Source: Acidobacteriota bacterium (GTDB lineage Bacteria; Acidobacteriota; Vicinamibacteria; Vicinamibacterales; JACQTH01). From it: 9,438 nt of DNA. The stretch lies in the NCBI GenBank assembly GCA_016210935.1, contig JACQTH010000412.1:1-9438 (forward strand). The letters are read 5' to 3'. A program made the translations under genes and the position numbers. Of this stretch, positions 6,965-9,438 are shown one piece after another. The notes beneath the pieces were generated by a model. It made no database searches. It saw nothing but the letters and a program-made list of their open reading frames with translations, and was not told where the DNA came from. Each line of letters starts with the position of its first letter. Within the stretch, counting starts at the first letter, position 1.

Positions 6965-8118
6965 CTCTCTTCAGGCAGGCCCACCCACATCGTGTCCTGC
7001 TCCGGTGCGTCGCACCGCCTCGTGTACTCGACGACTTCCCGAATCGTGTCGGGCGTCACATCGCATCCTCCCAGGCCCCCGACGAACGAAAACACGGTGG
7101 GCGCCTTCCGGATGTTGCACAGCGCCGCCCGGATCTCCGACGCCATGATGCCGCCGCACCCGAACGAGATATTCCGGTCGAACACGGCGACCTTGCGCGC
7201 GCGGCCGAGGGCGATCCGCACCAGATCGAAGGGGAACGGCCGGAACAGGTGGATCTTCGCCATCCCCACGTGGATGCCCTGCGCTCGGTACTCCTCGATC
7301 ACCGTTCGCGCCGTGCCAGCCACCGTTCCCGACGTCACGAGCACGATCTCGGCGTCGTCGAGGTGCAGCATCTCGACGAGCGGATGGGAGCGCCCGAAGA
7401 TCGCCCCATACTCGCGCGCCGCCTCTGCGGCGAGCTGCTGCGCCCGCCGCATCGAGTGCTCGATGCGCGCGCGCAACTCCAGATACCCCTCTGCGGCGAC
7501 CATTCCGCCGAACGCACGCGGATCGTCCACGGACAGCGCATAGGCCGGCGTATAGGGCGGCAGAAAGCGGTCGACCAGATCCTGATCGGGAATCGAGACC
7601 GGCTCGCTGGTATGCGAGAGGAAGAACGCGTCGAGACAGACCATGGCGGGCAGCAGCGAGCCTTCGGCGACTCGAAACGCCTGGATGATCGTGTCCAACA
7701 CCTCCTGCGAATCCTCGCAGTAGTACTGAATCCAGCCGGTGTCACGCTGCGACAGGCTGTCGGTCTGATCGACGAAGATGTTCCACGGCGCGCCCAACGC
7801 TCGATTCACGTTCGCCAGGACGACCGGCAGCCGCGCGCCCGCGCACCAATGCAGCATCTCGTGCATGTACGCGAGGCCGTGCGATGAGGTCGCGGTGAAG
7901 GCGCGCAGCCCCACCTGCGAGGCGCCGGCGCACGCCGCGAGCGCCGAATGCTCGGATTCGACGGCGATGAAGCGCGACGACAGCCGTCCGTCCGCGCACA
8001 TTTCGGCCAGCAACTCGACGACGCCCGATGAAGGCGTGATGGGATAGGCCGCGATGACGGCTGTCCGGCTGCGCTGGACGGCGTACGAGATCGCGTGCGT
8101 CCCTTCGATGACCTTCAT
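6955..8118 (-). CDS. porA: 2-oxoacid (pyruvate):ferredoxin oxidoreductase, alpha subunit
   Basis: The alpha subunit contributes the pyrimidine-binding half of the TPP site and the 2-oxoacid/CoA pocket. The 387 residues match the usual PorA length (about 390). Visible landmarks: MKVIEGTHAISYAV at the start, AAYPITPSS (23-31), the VESEHSA motif (53-59, with the conserved Glu region near TPP), TSSHGL (77-82), VNRALGAPWN and the SLSQRDTGW segment (104-129), which is characteristic of pyruvate-type PorA from Pyrococcus and Thermotoga, IPDQ (176-179), FRPFP (292-296) and FVGGLGGCDVT (345-355). This points to pyruvate more than to the shorter-motif 2-oxoglutarate (KorA) group. The ATG at 8118 aligns with the family start; an in-frame GTG at 8145 has GGGAGG only 2 bases upstream, too close. 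A strong hairpin covers the sequence just before the ATG. The upstream flavoprotein gene ends 93 bases earlier on the same strand and porB follows, so the three are likely one operon. Confidence 0.92.
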   Translation of the reverse strand: MKVIEGTHAISYAVQRSRTAVIAAYPITPSSGVVELLAEMCADGRLSSRFIAVESEHSALAACAGASQVGLRAFTATSSHGLAYMHEMLHWCAGARLPVVLANVNRALGAPWNIFVDQTDSLSQRDTGWIQYYCEDSQEVLDTIIQAFRVAEGSLLPAMVCLDAFFLSHTSEPVSIPDQDLVDRFLPPYTPAYALSVDDPRAFGGMVAAEGYLELRARIEHSMRRAQQLAAEAAREYGAIFGRSHPLVEMLHLDDAEIVLVTSGTVAGTARTVIEEYRAQGIHVGMAKIHLFRPFPFDLVRIALGRARKVAVFDRNISFGCGGIMASEIRAALCNIRKAPTVFSFVGGLGGCDVTPDTIREVVEYTRRCDAPEQDTMWVGLPEESRQ

Positions 8119-8124
8119 TGGTTT

Positions 8125-8148
8125 GCGGTGGGGCCCCACCCCCACCGC
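8125..8148 (-). promoter_or_regulatory. Strong hairpin immediately upstream of the porA start codon
   Basis: GCGGTGGGG (minus strand 8148-8140) pairs over 9 bp with CCCCACCGC (8133-8125) around a 6-base loop. An alternative is the perfect 14-base palindrome GGTGGGGCCCCACC (8127-8140). The stem ends 6 bases before the porA ATG and would hide the only G-rich, SD-like sequence. It could lower porA initiation or couple it to translation from the upstream gene. No ligand-binding architecture is recognised. Confidence 0.45.
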
Positions 8149-8211
8149 CTCCCACGGCTCGCTCGCGCTCGCCGCGGCGATTCGTGACAGCAGGCCGCTT
8201 GGTGCAACACT

Positions 8212-9438
8212 CTAGGCCTCCGGCACCAGCTCGATCGCCGCGCGGGGGCACTCCTCCACACAGACGCCGCACCCCTTGCAATGCGCGAGATCGATCTGAT
8301 ACGCCGCGCGCCCCGGGTCGAACCGCACGGCGACGTCGGGACAGAACACGCGGCAGTTGTCGCAGAGGGTGCATGCGCCGCAGGTGAAGCACCGCGCCGC
8401 CTCCGCGGCGGCGTGCGCCCAGGCGAGCCCTCCGATGACCTCGTCGAACCCGCGTGTGGCGCGATCACGATCGAGCATCGGCGGTCTGATGCGCGGGGCA
8501 CGACGAAAGTAAAAGAAGTTCAGGTCGGCCCGTCCGACGCGATCGGCGAGCTGCTCCACCACGAGATCGCGGCCCGCGAAATGGGCGTCGATCGCGTCAG
8601 CCGCGCGCCGCCCCGACCCGATCGCGTCGACCACGGTCCCGGCCGCGGTCGCCGCATCGCCGCCCGCGAAGACGGCGGCCTGCTTCGTGCGACCCCAGCG
8701 ATCGGCCGCCAGGCGGCCACGCGCCGCGTCGACCAGCGGGGCGAACCGTTCGATGTCGACCTCCTCACCCACCGCCGCGAACACCTGCTGCGCATGCATG
8801 TGAGACACGGCGGCCGGGATCGGCTCCGGCCGCGGCCGCCCGCTCGCGTCCGGCGCTCCCGGGCGCATCCGCTGAATCTCGACGCCCGTCACGCGCCCCC
8901 GGTGGCGGAGCACACGGGCCGGCGCGGCGTGAAAGATGAACCGCACGCCCTCGGCCTGCGCCTGGGCCACTTCATCCGGGTGCGCCGGCATGTCGTCGCG
9001 GGATCGCCGGTAGACCACAATCGGCTCGGCTCCGAGCCGAAGCGCCACCCGCGCCACGTCGATCGCCGTGTTCCCGCCGCCGACAATGGCGACGCGCCCG
9101 GCGAGCGCCGGCACGTGACCCCGATTCACTTCTCGAAGGAAGTCGAGGCCCGACGCGATCGGCTCCAGATCGAGATCGCGCGACCGTTGCGCCCCAATGG
9201 CGAGAAACACGGCATCGTAGTCGCGCAAGTCGCCCCACCGCAGCGTGTCCCCGAGAGAGGCGTGGCCGCGAAACTCGATGCCGAGCGCGAGGACGCTCGC
9301 AATCTCCGCGTCGAGCGGAATTCGCGGCAATCGATACGAGGGAATGCCGTAGCGGAGCATGCCACCCGGCTCGGCTGCCGCGTCGAACATGATGACGCGA
9401 TGACCCCGGCGGGCAAGGTGGAAAGCACAGCTCAGGCC
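8212..9438 (-). CDS. GltD-like FAD/NAD(P) oxidoreductase fused to a PorD-like 2x[4Fe-4S] ferredoxin domain, N-terminus outside the window
   Basis: The frame is open to the right edge, giving the last 408 residues. It begins inside the first FAD-binding Rossmann motif (GLSCAFHLARRGH, residues 1-13), continues with GGMLRYGIPSYRLP, typical of the small subunit of glutamate synthase (GltD) and NfnB-like flavoproteins, then the nucleotide motif GRVAIVGGGNTAIDVAR (114-130) and the FAD-closing FAGGDA (257-262). The C-terminal 60 residues are a PorD-like ferredoxin: CFTCGACTLCDNCRVFCP (350-367), containing a CxxCxxCxxxCP cluster motif plus two extra Cys, and CKGCGVCVEECP (387-398), a second CxxCxxCxxxCP. 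It therefore looks like the delta subunit of the oxidoreductase joined to an NAD(P)H-handling flavoprotein, passing electrons between the PorAB clusters and NAD(P). Phenylglyoxylate:NAD+ oxidoreductase of Azoarcus is a known relative with a GltD-like subunit. It precedes porA by 93 bases on the same strand. The missing N-terminus might include more clusters; a PorG gene may lie further upstream. Confidence 0.88.
   Translation of the reverse strand, partial: GLSCAFHLARRGHRVIMFDAAAEPGGMLRYGIPSYRLPRIPLDAEIASVLALGIEFRGHASLGDTLRWGDLRDYDAVFLAIGAQRSRDLDLEPIASGLDFLREVNRGHVPALAGRVAIVGGGNTAIDVARVALRLGAEPIVVYRRSRDDMPAHPDEVAQAQAEGVRFIFHAAPARVLRHRGRVTGVEIQRMRPGAPDASGRPRPEPIPAAVSHMHAQQVFAAVGEEVDIERFAPLVDAARGRLAADRWGRTKQAAVFAGGDAATAAGTVVDAIGSGRRAADAIDAHFAGRDLVVEQLADRVGRADLNFFYFRRAPRIRPPMLDRDRATRGFDEVIGGLAWAHAAAEAARCFTCGACTLCDNCRVFCPDVAVRFDPGRAAYQIDLAHCKGCGVCVEECPRAAIELVPEA

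Noticed and set aside
7249..7887. Plus-strand open frame of 212 codons opposite porA
   Set aside because: It is antisense to conserved PorA motifs, with no recognisable domain or ribosome-binding site.

Overview
The window is high-GC bacterial DNA (clearly above 60% by eye). Its gene content fits an Acidobacteriota-like organism: an Oar-type TonB-dependent outer-membrane protein, a large secreted protein built from YVTN, BACON and FG-GAP/VCBS repeats, and a thermophile/anaerobe-style 2-oxoacid:ferredoxin oxidoreductase. There is no rRNA or other marker gene, so the taxon is an inference from gene families. Vicinamibacteria-like lineages would be a reasonable first guess.

Layout. (1) Bases 2-1744, plus strand: the 3' part of a TonB-dependent receptor/Oar-like beta-barrel gene, closed by a clear intrinsic terminator at 1770-1798. 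(2) Bases 1797-2102, minus strand: a small Phd/YefM-family antitoxin with no toxin beside it. Its stop codon overlaps the T-tract of the receptor's terminator. (3) Bases 2225-5497, minus strand: a 1090-residue exported protein with a signal peptide, about 14 YVTN-type repeats, one BACON domain and seven FG-GAP/VCBS repeats with calcium-loop motifs. (4) Bases 5498-5986: a 489-base intergenic stretch with several inverted repeats and no convincing gene. (5) Bases 5987-9438, minus strand: a probable operon, read right to left. It starts with a GltD-like FAD/NAD(P) oxidoreductase fused to a PorD-like two-cluster ferredoxin domain (5' end outside the window), followed by the PorA-like alpha subunit and the PorB-like TPP-binding beta subunit.

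How the genes work together. The last three genes should form one enzyme. PorA and PorB decarboxylate a 2-oxoacid (pyruvate or a relative) with TPP and CoA. Electrons leave through the iron-sulfur cluster of PorB to the ferredoxin clusters fused to the GltD-like flavoprotein, whose nucleotide site suggests exchange with NAD(P)H. No gamma (PorG) subunit is inside the window; it may lie beyond the right edge. The receptor and the repeat protein are cell-surface or exported proteins transcribed toward each other, with the orphan antitoxin between them.

Most notable: the GltD-PorD fusion in a por operon, the solitary antitoxin at the terminator, the three-propeller-like repeat protein, a heptanucleotide tandem repeat that supplies the porA stop codon, and a strong hairpin at the porA start. 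I saw no CRISPR array, insertion sequence, tRNA or rRNA. Nothing here convinces me of a wholly new system.
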